A stretch of 64,000 nucleotides of DNA from Flavobacterium oncorhynchi (GTDB lineage Bacteria > Bacteroidota > Bacteroidia > Flavobacteriales > Flavobacteriaceae): assembly GCF_002217355.1 (NCBI RefSeq), contig NZ_MUHA01000028.1, positions 62,001 to 126,000 on the forward strand. The letters run 5' to 3'. Positions 1-8,985 of the stretch are shown here, piece by piece. The notes under the pieces were generated by a model. The model made no database searches and was not told where the DNA came from. It worked only from the letters and a program-made list of their open reading frames with translations. Every line of letters starts with the position of its first letter. The stretch's first letter is position 1. The position numbers were made by a program, and so were the translations under genes.

Positions 1-2
1 AG

Positions 3-407
3 GTTTATTTTTCGCAGGTAAATTTTGATCTTGAAACTTTAATTATTCATACTGTTTTAGCTGCAGTTGTATTTTTTATGAATGGTTATTGGGCTTATTA
101 TTTTAAGGAACACAGCGAAAATCATATTTCTAAAATTTCTGACGAATATGAGCTGGAAAATATGAAGCTTGCATCGGCTAAATACAGTTCATTAACAGCA
201 ACTAAAGAATACAATGATTTTATTCATAGAACAACTTTAGATTTAAAACTCCCTGTAACTTCAGTACTAAAATTAATTGATGTTTCAAAAGGACATACAG
301 ATAATGATCAAATTTTAACTTATCTGGATATGATGAGAGAAAGTGCTAAAAAAATTGATGATCTCGTAAACGATATTCATGTAAAATCAACTAATACAAG
401 AAAGTAA
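3..407 (+). CDS. C-terminal end of a membrane protein with a degenerate HisKA-like helix (5' end outside window)
   Basis: The frame is open from the window edge, so the gene starts upstream; the ATG at 78 is internal. A hydrophobic segment (LIIHTVLAAVVFFMNGYWAYYF) is followed by a charged, probably coiled-coil linker. A helical pair then resembles the HisKA dimerisation domain of sensor kinases, with the pattern FIHRTTLDLKLPV. In active kinases this position reads S-H-D-L-K; here Leu replaces the phospho-accepting His, and no ATPase domain follows before the stop at 405-407. It may be a non-catalytic membrane relative of histidine kinases, or only the stub visible here may look that way. A PAS-domain gene follows in the same direction after a terminator-like hairpin. 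No function is assigned. Confidence 0.6.
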   Translation, partial: VYFSQVNFDLETLIIHTVLAAVVFFMNGYWAYYFKEHSENHISKISDEYELENMKLASAKYSSLTATKEYNDFIHRTTLDLKLPVTSVLKLIDVSKGHTDNDQILTYLDMMRESAKKIDDLVNDIHVKSTNTRK

Positions 408-436
408 AAAGTACAAAATAATTTCCAAAAATGAAA

Positions 437-484
437 AGACTCTCAAAAGGTATTTCAAAAACAGGTTTTTAGAGAGTTTCTTTT
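437..484 (+). terminator. Rho-independent terminator candidate
   Basis: ACTCTC (439-444) pairs with GAGAGT (472-477), followed by a T-rich stretch. It separates the partial kinase-like gene from the PAS gene. The loop is long, so it is a weak candidate. Confidence 0.4.
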
Positions 485-530
485 ACAAGCAAAAAAAACT
501 CATGCCAATTAATTTTTAATATAAAATTTT

Positions 531-1133
531 ATGGAGACCAGAACTACACGCCCGACTCCTTCAGACAGAGAAGTCGATTGGAATAAAAGCAAGGTATTGC
601 TTAGCAAAACAGATAAAAACGGAACTATTTTGTATGCCAATGAAGATTTTATCGATGTTTCTGGCTATGATGAGTTTGAATTAATAGGGCAGCCTCACAA
701 TATTGTGAGGCATCCTGATATGCCTAAGGTGATTTTTAAATTTTTATGGGACAGTATTAAGTCCAGCCAAAATATTCATGTTGTTTTAAAAAACATGGCA
801 AAAACAGGTCGCTATTATTGGGTTGTCACCGAATTTAAAATCATTGCAGATACTGACGGCGAGATTGTTGGTTTTTTCGGAACAAGAAAATCAGTTCCTG
901 AAAATATCATCGTAAAATTTATAGAGCCATTGTACAAAAAACTTTTACAGATAGAAGAAGCAAGCGGATTAACAGCTTCTGAAGAATATTTGGTTGGTTT
1001 TCTAGAAGAGCGTAAAAAAACGTATATGGAATATATCGATCATTTAATTGCTACAGGAAAAGATGATAAAAACAAAGTTAGTAAAGGTTTGTTCAGTGGT
1101 CTTTTTGAAAAGAAAACGCCGCCAAAGAAATAA
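531..1133 (+). CDS. PAS domain-containing sensory protein (Aer-like PAS)
   Basis: A 200-aa soluble protein with one PAS domain at about residues 20-125. The run G-Y-D-E-F-E-L-I-G-Q-P-H-N-I-V-R-H-P-D-M-P and the later KTGRYYWV match the PAS subtype of Aer-type redox and aerotaxis receptors, which often binds flavin or heme. The C-terminal part (about 130-200) is helical, charged and ends in a basic tail; there is no kinase, cyclase or methyl-accepting domain. It probably passes a signal by protein contact. ATG at 531 is the first in frame after the upstream hairpin. The PAS call is firm; ligand and partner are unknown. Confidence 0.8.
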   Translation: METRTTRPTPSDREVDWNKSKVLLSKTDKNGTILYANEDFIDVSGYDEFELIGQPHNIVRHPDMPKVIFKFLWDSIKSSQNIHVVLKNMAKTGRYYWVVTEFKIIADTDGEIVGFFGTRKSVPENIIVKFIEPLYKKLLQIEEASGLTASEEYLVGFLEERKKTYMEYIDHLIATGKDDKNKVSKGLFSGLFEKKTPPKK

Positions 1134-1158
1134 TAAAGCTGGTTGTAGAATTATTTAT

Positions 1159-1254
1159 AACACATAGAAGTATAGGTTTTGTTGCTGTTGAAAAGCGTTT
1201 CACTTGCATTAATAAACATGACTATATTTCTATGTGTTTGATGTTTTTTTTTTT
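1159..1254. repeat. Imperfect inverted repeat with T-tract (possible terminator)
   Basis: AACACATAGAAGTATAG (1159-1175) and CTATATTTCTATGTGTT (1222-1238) are reverse complements at 16 of 17 positions, followed by a T-tract at 1244-1254. It sits between the PAS gene (+) and recG (-), so it can serve as a terminator for the PAS gene. The 46-nt loop is long for a simple terminator. Confidence 0.5.
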
Positions 1255-1374
1255 ACATTTAGCCATATTAGGTTGAAGGATTTATTGCATCAGATATGAT
1301 GTAATCGAACCTGTTTTTAATTCAAGAAATCTTTGAACCTTTGTATCTCTGCATCTTTGAATCTAAAAAAAAAA

Positions 1375-3483
1375 CTAACTAATATAATTCCAGATACTTT
1401 TCTTTTTAGTAAGCTCAATAAAAACAGCTTTTAGAATTGCGTGTTCTGGTTTGTTTAAAGGACCGTCTTCTTTTAGGATCTTCATTGCATAGTTTCTAGC
1501 AAGGCCTAAAATATCTCTATCTCGAACAATATCTGCAATTTGCAGATTCAAAACACCACTTTGCTGCGTTCCCATTAAATCACCCGGACCGCGAAGTTTT
1601 AAGTCAACTTCGGCAATTTCAAAACCATCATTTGTCTGAACCATTGTTTCCATACGGGTTTTACTGTCAGAACTTAACTTATGTCCCGTCATCAAAATGC
1701 AATAACTCTGTTCGGCACCACGACCAACACGGCCGCGTAATTGATGTAATTGAGATAAACCAAAACGTTCGGCACTTTCGATAATCATAACACTCGCATT
1801 TGGCACATTTACACCAACTTCAATTACTGTTGTAGCTACCATAATATTCGTTTTTCCTTCAGAGAAACGTTTCATTTCGGCATCTTTATCGGCTGGTTTC
1901 ATTTTTCCGTGCAAAATCGAAATCGAATATTGAGGCAAAGGAAAATCGCGAGAAATACTCTCATAACCGTCCATTAAATCCTTGTAATCCATTTTTTCCG
2001 ATTCCTGAATTAGCGGATATACAATATAAATTTGTCTTCCAAGTGCAATTTCATCACGTAGAAACTTCCAAACTTTTAATCGGTTACTATCAAAACGGTG
2101 AACCGTTTGTATTGGTTTTCGTCCCGGCGGAAGTTCATCAATTACAGAAATATCAAGATCTCCGTACAAGCTCATTGCTAAAGTTCTCGGAATTGGTGTT
2201 GCCGTCATAACCAAAACGTGCGGAGGAATTTCGTTTTTCTTCCACAATTTCGAGCGCTGCTCAACACCAAAACGATGTTGTTCGTCAATAACAGCAAGTC
2301 CAAGATTTTGAAACTTCACTTTATCTTCCAATAAAGCATGCGTACCAATCAAAATCTGTAAAGTACCATTTTCAAGCTCCTCGTGAATAATTTTTCGAGC
2401 TGCAGTTTTTGTTGAACCTGTTAATATTTTTATATTAATATTCAAAGTATTAGCAAATTCTGATAAACCAATAAAATGTTGATTGGCAAGAATCTCCGTC
2501 GGTGCCATTAAGCAGGCCTGAAAACCATTATCCATTGCTAAAAGCATACTCATAAAAGCCACAATTGTTTTTCCAGAACCAACATCTCCCTGTAATAATC
2601 GGTTCATTTGGGCATTGCTTCCCATATCTGAACGAATTTCTTTAACTACTCTTTTTTGAGCATTAGTAAGTTCAAAAGGAAGGTGATTTTGGTAAAATTC
2701 AGTAAAAAAATCGCCCACTTTGGTAAAAGGATGCCCTTTTATTTTGTGCTTTCTAATTAGATTTTTAGTAATTAACTGTAACTGAATAAAAAACAATTCT
2801 TCAAACTTCATTCTAAATTGAGCTTTCGCCAAAGCATCGGTGCTTTTTGGGAAATGTATATTAAATAAAGCAGCTCTTTTTGAGATTAACTTTAATTCTT
2901 CGATTAAGTATAATGGAAAAGTTTCGGTAAACAAAGCTTGAGTTTCGATAAACAATTGTTCCATTAATTTGTTAATCGTTCTATTTGAAATGCCTCTGTT
3001 TGTTAATGTTTCCGTAGATGGATAAACTGGCTGCATGGCAGAACGCAGACTTTTTTCATGTTCTTTCAGCAACTCAATTTCGGGATGCGCCATGCTGAAT
3101 TGGCTTCCATACAAAGAACATTTTCCAAAAATTACACAAGGTTCATTCAATTTTAAACTCTCGCGAATCCATTTATGTCCTTGAAACCAATTAAGGTCTA
3201 ATTGTCCTGTATCATCTACAAATGTGGCGACTAAACGTTTTTTATTCTTAGCAAATTCAACTGTTTTTATATTGATGATTTTGCCAATGATCTGAACTTC
3301 AGAACCTGTATTTTGAAGTTCGTTTATTTTGTAATAACGAGTTCTGTCAATATATCTATTTGGAAAAAAGTTTACCAAATCTCCATACTTATGAATTCCT
3401 AATTCCTTACGAAGCAGCTGACCACGACTTGGGCCGACACCTTTTAAGTATTCGATAGGAGTTTCAAGCAGATTATTAGACAT
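1375..3483 (-). CDS. recG: ATP-dependent DNA helicase RecG
   Basis: 702 aa, the usual length for RecG. It remodels stalled forks and Holliday junctions in recombination and repair. An N-terminal wedge/OB domain (about 1-230) includes GVGPSRGQLL near the start. Two RecA-like motor domains follow: Walker A GDVGSGKT at about 300, a DEQH box in VIDEQHRFG, TATPIPRTLA, and the C-terminal block QLHQLRGRVGRG. RecG usually carries DEQH rather than DEAH, which supports the assignment over other SF2 helicases. ATG at 3483 gives the expected N-terminus. Transcribed alone on the minus strand. Confidence 0.97.
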   Translation of the reverse strand: MSNNLLETPIEYLKGVGPSRGQLLRKELGIHKYGDLVNFFPNRYIDRTRYYKINELQNTGSEVQIIGKIINIKTVEFAKNKKRLVATFVDDTGQLDLNWFQGHKWIRESLKLNEPCVIFGKCSLYGSQFSMAHPEIELLKEHEKSLRSAMQPVYPSTETLTNRGISNRTINKLMEQLFIETQALFTETFPLYLIEELKLISKRAALFNIHFPKSTDALAKAQFRMKFEELFFIQLQLITKNLIRKHKIKGHPFTKVGDFFTEFYQNHLPFELTNAQKRVVKEIRSDMGSNAQMNRLLQGDVGSGKTIVAFMSMLLAMDNGFQACLMAPTEILANQHFIGLSEFANTLNINIKILTGSTKTAARKIIHEELENGTLQILIGTHALLEDKVKFQNLGLAVIDEQHRFGVEQRSKLWKKNEIPPHVLVMTATPIPRTLAMSLYGDLDISVIDELPPGRKPIQTVHRFDSNRLKVWKFLRDEIALGRQIYIVYPLIQESEKMDYKDLMDGYESISRDFPLPQYSISILHGKMKPADKDAEMKRFSEGKTNIMVATTVIEVGVNVPNASVMIIESAERFGLSQLHQLRGRVGRGAEQSYCILMTGHKLSSDSKTRMETMVQTNDGFEIAEVDLKLRGPGDLMGTQQSGVLNLQIADIVRDRDILGLARNYAMKILKEDGPLNKPEHAILKAVFIELTKKKSIWNYIS

Positions 3484-3746
3484 TTTTTTTAGACTTCTTA
3501 GATTTTTAGACTGGCTTAGATTTTAGAAAATAGAACAAAGAATAAAGAGAAAAATCTATTCTCTTGATTCTATATTTTTCTATCATTCTTTTGGAAAAGC
3601 GAAGATAGATTTTAATTAGGAAATTTGGAAATGAATTAACTTCTTAGGATTTTGAATATTAAGTTATTGTTAAGCTGTAAAAATAAACGCAACCATTTTA
3701 AGGGTGATTAATCTTAATAATAATTAACCTTTAAAACTTAAAAAAA

Positions 3747-4181
3747 ATGAAAAAACTTGGACTTTTAATAGTTTTGTTTATTTCTCTTGTTTCTTGTTCT
3801 AATGATGATAATAACAATAAACCAACTGAAGATTATCATGGGAAATGGAAATTATCGAGCATGAATAGAAATAAAAATCCAGCAGCAAATTCTATTGGTG
3901 TTATGGAATGGGAAGAAAGCTATGTTTTTAGCTCTGACGGGAAGTTTACTAAAACAAGAATTAGAGACAACAAAACTTCTAGTATATCAGGAACTTTTTC
4001 TGTTGTAGAAACTTTAGAGCAAACTCAATTTAAATTAATTTATAGCACTCAAAATGATATAATAGGAACTTGTACTGAGGATTTAATAGAGAATCTATAT
4101 ATAATTTATGCTACTGGAAAATTGTACAGTACTTGGGCAGCATGTGATGGACCTTTACTTGTATATGATAAATTAAAGTAA
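3747..4181 (+). CDS. Lipocalin-like lipoprotein
   Basis: 144 aa. The signal peptide ends in a lipobox (LVSC, Cys about 17), followed by an Asp/Asn-rich stretch common in exported Bacteroidota lipoproteins. The mature part starts with YHGKWKLSSM and has alternating beta-strand patterns, as in the small lipocalin-like family (GxW motif near the N-terminus). It is probably an outer-membrane-anchored beta-barrel protein with an unknown ligand. It stands alone, with a terminator-like hairpin downstream. The lipoprotein call is secure; lipocalin rests on the GxW motif and size. Confidence 0.7.
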   Translation: MKKLGLLIVLFISLVSCSNDDNNNKPTEDYHGKWKLSSMNRNKNPAANSIGVMEWEESYVFSSDGKFTKTRIRDNKTSSISGTFSVVETLEQTQFKLIYSTQNDIIGTCTEDLIENLYIIYATGKLYSTWAACDGPLLVYDKLK

Positions 4182-4216
4182 TATTTTAAACAATGCTTAC
4201 TAATTCAAATTGTTTG

Positions 4217-4244
4217 GCTCCGTCGGTTATCTGGCGGAGTTTTT
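4217..4244 (+). terminator. Rho-independent terminator
   Basis: CTCCG (4218-4222) pairs with CGGAG (4235-4239) and is followed directly by TTTTT. It lies just after the lipocalin-like gene. Confidence 0.6.
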
Positions 4245-4317
4245 ACTTTAGTAAAGAAGCTTTTTTTAAATAAAGTTCTATCGGAAGGAATAGTCATATA
4301 AAACTAAAATGAATTTT

Positions 4318-4325
4318 TATCTTTG
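4318..4325 (+). promoter_or_regulatory. Bacteroidota -7 promoter box
   Basis: TATCTTTG fits TAnnTTTG exactly and lies 15 nt before the ATG at 4341. It supports that ATG over an upstream TTG at 4323 that is in the same frame but lies inside the box. Confidence 0.55.
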
Positions 4326-4340
4326 AATAAAATTTTAAAA

Positions 4341-4883
4341 ATGACAACACACTTAGCTCTTTTACGAGGAATTAATGTTTCTGGCCATAACATGATGAAA
4401 ATGGACGCTTTGAAAATGATGTTAGAAAATATTGGTTTTCAGAATATTCGAACTTATCTGCAATCGGGAAATGTTTTTGTAGACAGCGAAGAAGATGCTT
4501 CGAAAGTTGGTTTTATGATCAAACAAGAAATATTTAAAGTTTTTGGACATGAAGTTCCAACGATTGTAATAACAAAGGAAGATTTAGAATTATGCTTTAA
4601 GAATAGTCCTTTTTTAAAAGAAAAAGATATTGACACTAAAAAACTTTATGTAGCTTTTGTTTCAACGCAATTGAAAAAGGAAAATATAAACGATTTAAAA
4701 ATCAGCCAGTTTAAGCCTGATGAAGCAAGTATTGACGGAAATAGAATTTTTATTAAATACGCTGTTGGTGCTGGAAAAACCCGTTTTGACCAAAAATATA
4801 TAGAGAAAAAACTTAATGTAACAGCAACAATTAGAAACTGGAATACAGTTACTAATTTATTGGCAATGTATTCTGAAGAGTAA
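4341..4883 (+). CDS. DUF1697 family protein
   Basis: 180 aa from the ATG at 4341. The N-terminus THLALLRGINVSGHN and the later RTYLQSGNVFVDS are the family signature of DUF1697, a ferredoxin-like fold cytosolic protein of unknown function found widely in bacteria. The C-terminal ATIRNWNTVTNLLAM is also typical. The gene is complete and stands alone. It is followed by a nested palindrome that separates it from the convergent ATP-binding gene. The start is supported by a promoter box only 15 nt upstream. Confidence 0.9.
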   Translation: MTTHLALLRGINVSGHNMMKMDALKMMLENIGFQNIRTYLQSGNVFVDSEEDASKVGFMIKQEIFKVFGHEVPTIVITKEDLELCFKNSPFLKEKDIDTKKLYVAFVSTQLKKENINDLKISQFKPDEASIDGNRIFIKYAVGAGKTRFDQKYIEKKLNVTATIRNWNTVTNLLAMYSEE

Positions 4884-4897
4884 AAGAATTTAATGAT

Positions 4898-5020
4898 GTC
4901 ACACTGAGCGAAGTCGAAGTGTAGCCACGAATTTCACGAATTAACACAAATCAATTGGTGAAAATTCGTGAAATTCGCGGCAAAAAAATATTAAGTGGCT
5001 TCGACTTCGCTCAGCCTGAC
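4898..5020. repeat. Nested palindromic intergenic repeat, unit 1
   Basis: Outer arms are 4898-4919 (contains GAGCGAAGTCGAAG) and 4999-5020, complementary at 20 of 22 positions. Inner arms are GCCACGAATTTCACGAATT (4924-4942) and 4963-4981, complementary at 18 of 19. It fills the gap between convergent genes and could terminate both. Related units lie at 13909-13973 and 62550-62681. Confidence 0.85.
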
Positions 5021-5023
5021 AGA

Positions 5024-5767
5024 CTATTTAGGAATCAAATCGCAATACCAAAATCCAAAATCGAAAGCATCAGAAGCACTGGTATCGCAGGCAGTATCTG
5101 ATGAATCTTCTTTTTCAGGTTTTTCATATTTGCGATAAACAATTTCTTCTATTTCAAAATCTATCGGCTTCGAAAAAATTGGACCATCAAAGGCAAAAGT
5201 GTGAAACTCTCCATTTTCTCCGCAAACGTCAACATTCTCGGGTAAATCGTTGATAAAATCCTGATCTATAATTCGGCCGACAAAACTTTTATCTAAGTAA
5301 CGCTCGTTTACACAAACGACAATAGTTTTAAATCCCAAAGAAATAAATTCTTGAATTAAATCTTTTGTTGGTATTTTCCAAAGTGGAAAAACACCTTGGA
5401 AATCCATTTTTGCCAATTGATCTTCACGATACTTTCGTAAATCTTCCAAAAAAATATCTCCAAAAACAGAATGTGTAATACCGCTATCTTTTAGTTCTGT
5501 CAAAGTTTTAGTCATTACATTTTCATAGACTTCCATAGTAGGCATTTCTGGAATTTGCATGACTTTTAGAGGAAGCCCAATGCTTTTGGCTTGTGCATTC
5601 AGCAGTTCAACACGAACGCCGTGCATTGAAATTCGTTGGTATTGTTGATTTACGCTCGTTAGTAAGCAGTCAATTTTGTACTCAGAATCTTGAAGGATTT
5701 TGTATAATGCAAGAGCCGAATCTTTTCCGCTGCTCCAATTAAATAAGGCTTTTTTTGGTGTAAACAC
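5024..5767 (-). CDS. Dph6-related ATP-binding protein (diphthine-ammonia ligase family)
   Basis: 247 aa N-type ATP pyrophosphatase fold. The PP-loop WSSGKDSAL lies at residues 11-19, and the family signature CGENGEFHTFAFDGPIF at about 183-199. Archaeal and eukaryotic homologues amidate diphthine on EF2. Bacteria have no diphthamide, so the bacterial substrate is not known and the family name is structural only. It is monocistronic and convergent with the DUF1697 gene. A Cys/Asp/Ser-rich tail follows the core domain. Family is firm, function open. Confidence 0.85.
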   Translation of the reverse strand: MFTPKKALFNWSSGKDSALALYKILQDSEYKIDCLLTSVNQQYQRISMHGVRVELLNAQAKSIGLPLKVMQIPEMPTMEVYENVMTKTLTELKDSGITHSVFGDIFLEDLRKYREDQLAKMDFQGVFPLWKIPTKDLIQEFISLGFKTIVVCVNERYLDKSFVGRIIDQDFINDLPENVDVCGENGEFHTFAFDGPIFSKPIDFEIEEIVYRKYEKPEKEDSSDTACDTSASDAFDFGFWYCDLIPK

Positions 5768-5862
5768 GTTTTGGAATTTTTGTGCAGTAAACTTACAAAT
5801 TTGATTCGATTTGTTGATGAAACCTTTGTAACTTTGGAATTTTCGCCTTCAAATTTATTTCA

Positions 5863-7923
5863 ATGAAATATATATTCTTATTATTTACCACTTTTCTTTT
5901 TGCGCAGCAAACTAAATTTGTCGATTTTAAATCGGTTAATGCACAATTGACTATTGATAATGCTCAAAAAACAATTGCAGGAAAAGTTGATTACGATTTT
6001 AGCGTTTTGCAGTCTGTTGATACGATAAAAATTGATGCTAAAAATATGGAATTCTCTAATATCCAAATAAATGGAGAGAATGCTGTTTTTGTAAATACGG
6101 GTAAAGAATTACAAATTGTTAGTCATTTTGAAAAAGGAAATAAGAAACTGACATTCAATTATACTGTAAAACCAAAACAAGCATTGTACTTTGTTGAAAT
6201 TGAAAATGATGACGTTCAAATCTGGACGCAAGGGCAGGGAAGATACACCAGTAATTGGTTTCCGAGTTTTGATGATGTCAATGAGAAATTGATTTTTAAT
6301 TTAGGCATTACTTACAATAATCAGTATCAGGTAATTTCAAACGGTGTTTTAAAAGAAAAAATAAGCAGCGGAGATTTGTTTCACTGGCAATACGCAATGG
6401 AGAAACCAATGAGTTCTTATTTATTGATGCTTGCAATTGGTAAATATGATAAAACGGAAATGCTCTCAAAGTCTAGAATTCCGTTAGAATATTATCTAGA
6501 ACCAAAAGATAAAAAGCGTTTTGAGCCAACGTATCGTTATTCTAAACGTATTTTTGATTTTTTAGAGAAAGAAATCGGAGTAAAGTATCCTTGGAAAATT
6601 TATAGACAAATTCCTGTTCGTGATTTTTTATATGCAGGAATGGAAAACACAACTTCGACACTTTTGGCAACTCGCTATGTAGTAGATTCTATTGGTTTTG
6701 AAGATCGAAATTATACCAATGTTGATGCCCATGAGTTGGCGCATCATTGGTTTGGAGATCTAATTACAGCCGAAAGCAGTAAACATCATTGGCTTCAAGA
6801 AGGTTTTGCGACTTATTTTGCTGCTTTGGCAGAAAGAGAAATTTATGGAGACGATTTCTTCTATTCTAAATTATACAATACGGCGCAGCAAATAAAATTT
6901 GCCTCACGAACAGATTCTATTCCGGTTTTAAATGCAAAAGCTAGTTCACTTACTTTTTATGAAAAAGGAGCTTGGGCATTATTTGTACTGCATGAATCAA
7001 TTGGAGAGAAGGCTTTTAAAAAAGCAATAAAAAGCTATTTGAAAAAGTTTGCTTATCAAACCGTAACAACTCAAGATTTCTTTGACGAAATAAAAAAAGT
7101 ATCTGATTTTGATCTTGATAAATTTCAAAGAACCTGGTTAGAATCAACTGTTTTTGATACGCCGACAGCAAATGTTTTACTCAGTAAAAATAAAGCGATT
7201 CAAACTCGCTTAGAAATTGATAAACTTAAAAAAACGCCATTCTCTGAGAAAGAAGATTTTTTAAGGAAAACTTTAGAATCTAATGTTTACGAATCTGTAA
7301 AAGAAGCAATTGTAGATCAATTAGAAAACGAAAAATATGAAGTAAAGAAAACACTTTTACAAACGGCATTAAAAACAAATAATACTCAAGTCAGACAAGC
7401 CGTTGCAAGTTCATTGGCTAAGATTCCAGAAGATTTTAGAGTTGAATATGAAACTCTACTTGATGACAAATCCTATCAAACACAAGAAGCAGCTCTGTTT
7501 TATTTGTGGAAAAACTTTCCAAATCATAGACAAGATTATTTAAATAAATCTAAAAACTGGATTGGGTTTAACGACTTTAATCTTCGAACATTATGGCTTT
7601 CGCTGGCTTTGTCAACACCAGATTACAGCACAAATTCAGAAGAATTAATAAATGAACTAATTGCTTTTTCATCAACTAAATACGAAGCTCCAACACGTCA
7701 GAATGCGCTTGAAAAACTGATTGCATTTAAAATTATTAACGATCAGGTTTTAACTAATTTAGTAAATGCAACAACGCATCATATGTGGCAGTTTTCAAAA
7801 TTTGGAAGAGATTCCATTAGGATTTTATTAAAAAATTCAGAAATGCGTGCTTCGTTTAATAGAATTTTACCTAATTTAAACCCCGATGAACAATATCAAT
7901 TGAATCGTTTGCTGAAAGAGTAG
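5863..7923 (+). CDS. M1 family zinc metallopeptidase (aminopeptidase)
   Basis: 686 aa. A short N-terminal hydrophobic signal (KYIFLLFTTFLFAQQ) indicates export. The M1 exopeptidase motif appears as YAGMEN at about 260. The zinc site is HELAHHWFG at about 290 with the third ligand Glu in WLQEGFATYF about 20 residues later. After the catalytic core the C-terminal third is helical and HEAT-like. The enzyme removes N-terminal residues from peptides, most likely in the periplasm. Complete, all catalytic residues present. It begins 95 bp after the divergent Dph6-like gene. Confidence 0.93.
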   Translation: MKYIFLLFTTFLFAQQTKFVDFKSVNAQLTIDNAQKTIAGKVDYDFSVLQSVDTIKIDAKNMEFSNIQINGENAVFVNTGKELQIVSHFEKGNKKLTFNYTVKPKQALYFVEIENDDVQIWTQGQGRYTSNWFPSFDDVNEKLIFNLGITYNNQYQVISNGVLKEKISSGDLFHWQYAMEKPMSSYLLMLAIGKYDKTEMLSKSRIPLEYYLEPKDKKRFEPTYRYSKRIFDFLEKEIGVKYPWKIYRQIPVRDFLYAGMENTTSTLLATRYVVDSIGFEDRNYTNVDAHELAHHWFGDLITAESSKHHWLQEGFATYFAALAEREIYGDDFFYSKLYNTAQQIKFASRTDSIPVLNAKASSLTFYEKGAWALFVLHESIGEKAFKKAIKSYLKKFAYQTVTTQDFFDEIKKVSDFDLDKFQRTWLESTVFDTPTANVLLSKNKAIQTRLEIDKLKKTPFSEKEDFLRKTLESNVYESVKEAIVDQLENEKYEVKKTLLQTALKTNNTQVRQAVASSLAKIPEDFRVEYETLLDDKSYQTQEAALFYLWKNFPNHRQDYLNKSKNWIGFNDFNLRTLWLSLALSTPDYSTNSEELINELIAFSSTKYEAPTRQNALEKLIAFKIINDQVLTNLVNATTHHMWQFSKFGRDSIRILLKNSEMRASFNRILPNLNPDEQYQLNRLLKE

Positions 7924-8037
7924 AATAGAAAATAGAAGCAAGAAGAGAGATGCAAGAAATTAGCGATTAAAAGAAGTCTTTATTCTTGCTTCTATTTTCT
8001 TTAAAAAAAATCAAAAAACAAACCTACATTAAATTTT

Positions 8038-8937
8038 ATGAAAGCATTAGTTATTTCTGGCGGTGGAAGTAAAGGCGCATTTGCCGGCGGAGTTGCACAA
8101 TATTTGATTGAAGAAAAAAGAAATGAATATGATTTGTTTATCGGAACATCTACAGGAAGTCTTCTAATTCCGCATTTGGCGCTTGGTCATATTAAAAAAA
8201 TCCATTCCGTTTATACCAATGTTACCATGACAAGTATTTTTAATATTTGTCCGTTTGTAGTTAAAGTAAAAGAAGGAATAGATATTGTTACTATCAATCA
8301 CTTCAATGTATTACGTCAGTTTTTTAAAGGAAAAAGAACTTTTGGCGAAAGTAAAGGTTTAAGAAAATATATTCAGAATAATTTCTCGTTGTCCGATTTT
8401 AATAAGTTAAAAAAACTAGATACCGATGTTATTGTAACGGTAACCAATTTTACTAAAAACGAATCGGAGTACAAATCGGTTAAAGACTGCAGCTACGAAG
8501 AGTTTTGTGAATGGTCGTGGATTTCTAGTAATTATGTTCCGTTTATGAGTTTGGTTACTAAAAACAATTCGGAATATGGCGATGGAGGATTTTCAAGTTT
8601 AGTTCCCATTCGTGAGGCTATTAATCGCGGCGCAACCGAAATTGATGTTATTATTCTAGAAACCGAAGTTAATACAACAAAGACAGTAATTGGTAAAAAT
8701 CCGTTTTCATTGATGATTGATTTGTTTCGAATTGCCTTAGATCAAGTCGAAAAGCACGATATCGCAATAGGAAAGCTTATGGCAAACAATAAAGATGTGA
8801 AGCTAAATTTATATTACACACCAACTAAATTGACAGATAATGCTTTGATTTTTAATAAAGAAGTGATGAAAGAATGGTGGGAACAAGGCTATGAATATGC
8901 TCAGAATAAATCTGAGGTTATGAGTGATAATAGATGA
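8038..8937 (+). CDS. Patatin-like phospholipase
   Basis: 299 aa. The oxyanion-hole motif GGGSKGAFAGG is at residues 8-18, the nucleophile elbow GTSTGS at about 37-42, and the catalytic Asp in DGGF at about 182, so the Ser-Asp dyad is intact. Patatins hydrolyse ester bonds of lipids. There is no signal peptide or barrel, so this is a stand-alone cytosolic or peripherally membrane-bound enzyme rather than an autotransporter type. It lies between the M1 peptidase and a SIMPL-domain gene, all on the same strand but with separate leaders. Confidence 0.92.
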   Translation: MKALVISGGGSKGAFAGGVAQYLIEEKRNEYDLFIGTSTGSLLIPHLALGHIKKIHSVYTNVTMTSIFNICPFVVKVKEGIDIVTINHFNVLRQFFKGKRTFGESKGLRKYIQNNFSLSDFNKLKKLDTDVIVTVTNFTKNESEYKSVKDCSYEEFCEWSWISSNYVPFMSLVTKNNSEYGDGGFSSLVPIREAINRGATEIDVIILETEVNTTKTVIGKNPFSLMIDLFRIALDQVEKHDIAIGKLMANNKDVKLNLYYTPTKLTDNALIFNKEVMKEWWEQGYEYAQNKSEVMSDNR

Positions 8938-8985
8938 TTTTTAGAGTTTACAATATGAAATAACAACATTTAAATAGTATTGATA

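Noticed and set aside
4323..4340. Upstream TTG start of the DUF1697 gene
   Set aside because: It lies inside a TAnnTTTG promoter box, and the ATG at 4341 gives the conserved N-terminus.
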